Assembly: GCA_008711295.1 (NCBI GenBank) | Contig: VUYV01000088.1 | Coordinates: 1,764,096 to 1,828,095, forward strand | DNA from: Anarhynchus alexandrinus | Lineage: Eukaryota; Chordata; Aves; Charadriiformes; Charadriidae | Direction: 5' to 3' | Length of the DNA: 64,000 nucleotides | Part shown: positions 61,651 to 64,000 of the stretch, piece after piece | Layout of the letters: every line of letters starts with the position of its first letter | Numbering within the stretch: the stretch's first letter is position 1 | Notes under the pieces: model-generated | Databases searched by the model: none | What the model was told of the DNA's origin: nothing | Seen by the model: only the letters and a program-made list of their open reading frames with translations | Made by a program: the position numbers and the translations under genes

Positions 61651-64000
61651 ACCGTTACGTGGAAACCAAAAGTGCAGCTGCGCCTCTTTCTAGGACAGGA
61701 GGAACATTACATTTAAGGCAACATTCATGTTTCCCTACAGTTTGCCCCTTTCAGAACACAACTAAGTGACCCAAGTGTAAGAGATGCTGGCTACTTTCTG
61801 CTCCCATGTATCATGTGTTTGGCTGTTAATCCAGAAAGTCTGATCATTCAACCAAATGGGTAAATTCTTAGCTTCTAGCTAGGCTCCCACCATCTCATAG
61901 AAATGTTTGGTTATAACAGGCCTTCAATGCCATATTTTTGCCAATGTAGAAAAATTTCTAGCAGTTTGGCATTATTTTGCTGCCATCAGCTGAATATCCA
62001 GCTGGTGCAGAAGTGCAAAGGCACACCTTCTTCACAGCAGCTCATTGAACCAGGAGTTTATCTGTTTGCCAAGTATCCCATAGTGAGAGGCAGTTGAGAA
62101 AAACATGAGATCAAGCCAAAAAAGGGAAGGTATTGAATCAGAATATCACCCAGACATTGCTAACCAGTCAAGTAACCTCATACCTGCTGTTTGAGGCTTA
62201 TTCAGATATGAGTCTATTCGCTAGATTTCATTTTCTTCTCCATTCTTTTAAGTATCTCTGTAAAGCATAAGGCTTTAAAATTCACTTATTCCAAAAAACT
62301 CATCTTTTCCCCCTAAATTCAATGTAAAATAACAAAAAAAAAACCTCAACATTTTATACCTGCCATAAGCATTAAGTAGTACTAAGTCTATCAAATTTAT
62401 TAGAAATGCTTTAATTCTATTACATTATTTTATATGTCATTCATAACAGCAATAAGAATGTAAAATAATGTCTTTTCATTTATCTTATGTCTTAATGAAA
62501 TACTACTGGGCTCCTACCAGAGCCAATGACAAAATTCCCCAAAGTGCTCCAAAGGCCAGATTGCAGCAGACATTGATGAGTAAAAGAAAGAGAGGTAATG
62601 ACCAAAGATACTTTCCTCTCTCCAGACCGCATCTGACTCAAATTGAGAAATGACATGATCTCTAATCCCCTGTGACCTTCCCAGAGAAGTGTGTGTAGGC
62701 TGAGGGTAGGAAGCTACTCCTCCAGCAACAACAGTGGGAAATCTGGTAATCAGCAGTGTCTTGGCCACCATGTCCCAATTTGAACATCAGAAATTGACTC
62801 TTTCAGAGCTGCAGTACAGACTGCAACCCATAAGCCAGTCAAAGTTACCTTTCTGCATAAAGCTTCATCCTTTGATAGGTAGGTGGTTATCTCTCCGGAG
62901 GGGCTGCGATTTGTAGCTTCACAGGATCTAGCTTTCTAAGAGCACAAAGGGGTGTATTCGTTACTCACAGCGATGGGAACAGACAGGGAGAAGGGCAGGG
63001 TTAACGAGTAAACAGAAAGGAGCAAGTTGTTAACAGGGACATAGCCCAGGTTTATAGACTGATTCCCCCATTTTCTCTTCATAAAAATAAAAATTTAAAA
63101 GTATGTGAGATGCACGCATACACAAAGGAGAGGAAATAAAACACCCAGCATTTAGAAGGGATACAGAGCAGAACACATCATTTATTTATGATTTTTTTTT
63201 TCTTTGTCCCTTTAAATGAACTGTCACAGTGGCAAGGGAGAGGGAGCGATCCTTCATATGTTTGTACTGAAAGGAATTTTAAATACATAAAGACAGGCTG
63301 GGAATAGCTGCCAAACTGTAAACTGCAGCTCTTCCTTTGCACGCTTTCTCTTCTACAGCCTACCTGGAAGGCAACAGTAATAGACTCTTGTGCAATTTCT
63401 ACCTTGCTCCTTCACGCTAAGCAGTGCTGACAGACACATCACTGCAAGTTTGTCTCTTTACCCAACAGTAGTACACACCTTAAATGAGACCCCTCAAGTC
63501 TGCAGAGTGAAAGAGCCTCCTCCACCCACTCGTCTACTTTCTCCTGTCATTATCACGCCATAGTTTATCGCTTTTCAGAACTGCCTCTCTCCATCCCTCC
63601 CTCACAAAGTGATCTCACATGGAAGTGTATAGCAAGAAGATACTGGCAGTGGGGGGTGAACTTGGCAAGTACTACACGGTTCTTCTTTGTTGGTGAAAAC
63701 TCGGCAATGTGAATATAGTGCTCCTCTCTGTGGATCACACCCATCCACTTGTGTAAAATTCACGGTGTGTTCAAGCCAAATGCCAAAATACTTGGCTTAA
63801 AACAAGGTCAGACAGAAATCCAGGCAAGGAAAGATACCTGTGAACCAATGTTTAAAAAAGAGTCCTAGGATCTAGACTTCCCATTTTGTCCTATTGGCTC
63901 AGTTACAGACTTATTTAAAACCAGTAGCCAATTAAGTGCCCCTTCCTCCTTATTCTGTACAAATGAATTTGTGTGTCATTATAAGCAGTTGTAACACTTC
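61651..64000. other. Gene-free unique sequence
   Basis: No recognised repeats or supported exons. A pyrimidine-rich segment lies at about 63480-63610. Frames do not exceed 85 codons. Confidence 0.5.

Noticed and set aside
63360..63440. Minus-strand exon ending at a CAG|GTAGGC donor
   Set aside because: Open in one frame only for about 20 codons, with a mediocre acceptor. The evidence is weaker than for the listed candidates.

Overview
The window reads as a stretch of a bird nuclear genome with no recognisable protein-coding gene. The diagnostic evidence is the repeat content. There are several 5'-truncated CR1 LINEs ending in the avian 3' signature (runs of ATTCTATG or ATTCTGTG), and LTRs of the bird ERVL-like type (TG start, gtgctatgttttggattt block, TATA core, AACCACAACA end). 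There are also much older amniote-wide relics: a CR1/L3-like LINE shared with turtles and crocodiles, and MIR-type SINE fragments. Composition is AT-rich and intron- or gene-desert-like. I see no bacterial signals (operons, Shine-Dalgarno sites, CRISPR), no rRNA and no intact tRNA gene. Open reading frames of 60-162 codons are scattered on both strands, at about the number and length expected by chance.

Layout: 1-1684 unique sequence; 1685-2573 an inverted two-LTR element built around tRNA sequence (see below); 2574-12878 unique sequence with a possible microexon (5796-5827) and SINE relics; 12879-13045 a CR1 fragment on the minus strand; 13945-13979 an assembly gap; 15150-18297 a transposon cluster (long CR1 with broken endonuclease/reverse transcriptase frame, then a deleted LTR, then another CR1); 18298-33516 mostly unique sequence with a deleted LTR (24956-25118) and possible exons (30119-30220, 33517-33572); 33573-47391 unique sequence with CR1 pieces, a possible exon (40972-41036), an old CR1-like relic (45833-46083) and a complete solo LTR (46621-47391); 47392-57765 more CR1 pieces and a small CpG-rich patch (49490-49760); 57766-64000 an AT-rich candidate conserved element and a tandemly duplicated CR1 3' end (60849-61411).

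The most unusual object is at 1685-2573. Two related LTRs face each other tail to tail. Each is followed by the short leader and primer-binding site expected of a retroelement, but each primer-binding site runs on into tRNA sequence. The left one continues through an entire lysine-type tRNA, and the right one through the 3' half of a proline-like tRNA. The two tRNA copies are joined to each other in the middle. Both include the CCA end that is added only after transcription, and both are altered in the T-loop where mature tRNAs carry m1A58. The whole 879-bp unit is flanked by the 5-bp repeat CCACA, so it appears to have integrated as one molecule through two U3 ends.

Six positions with N (five single bases and one 35-base run) mark assembly joins. 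Four of the five single Ns fall inside or at the edge of CR1 copies, so CR1 truncation points there may be artefacts.
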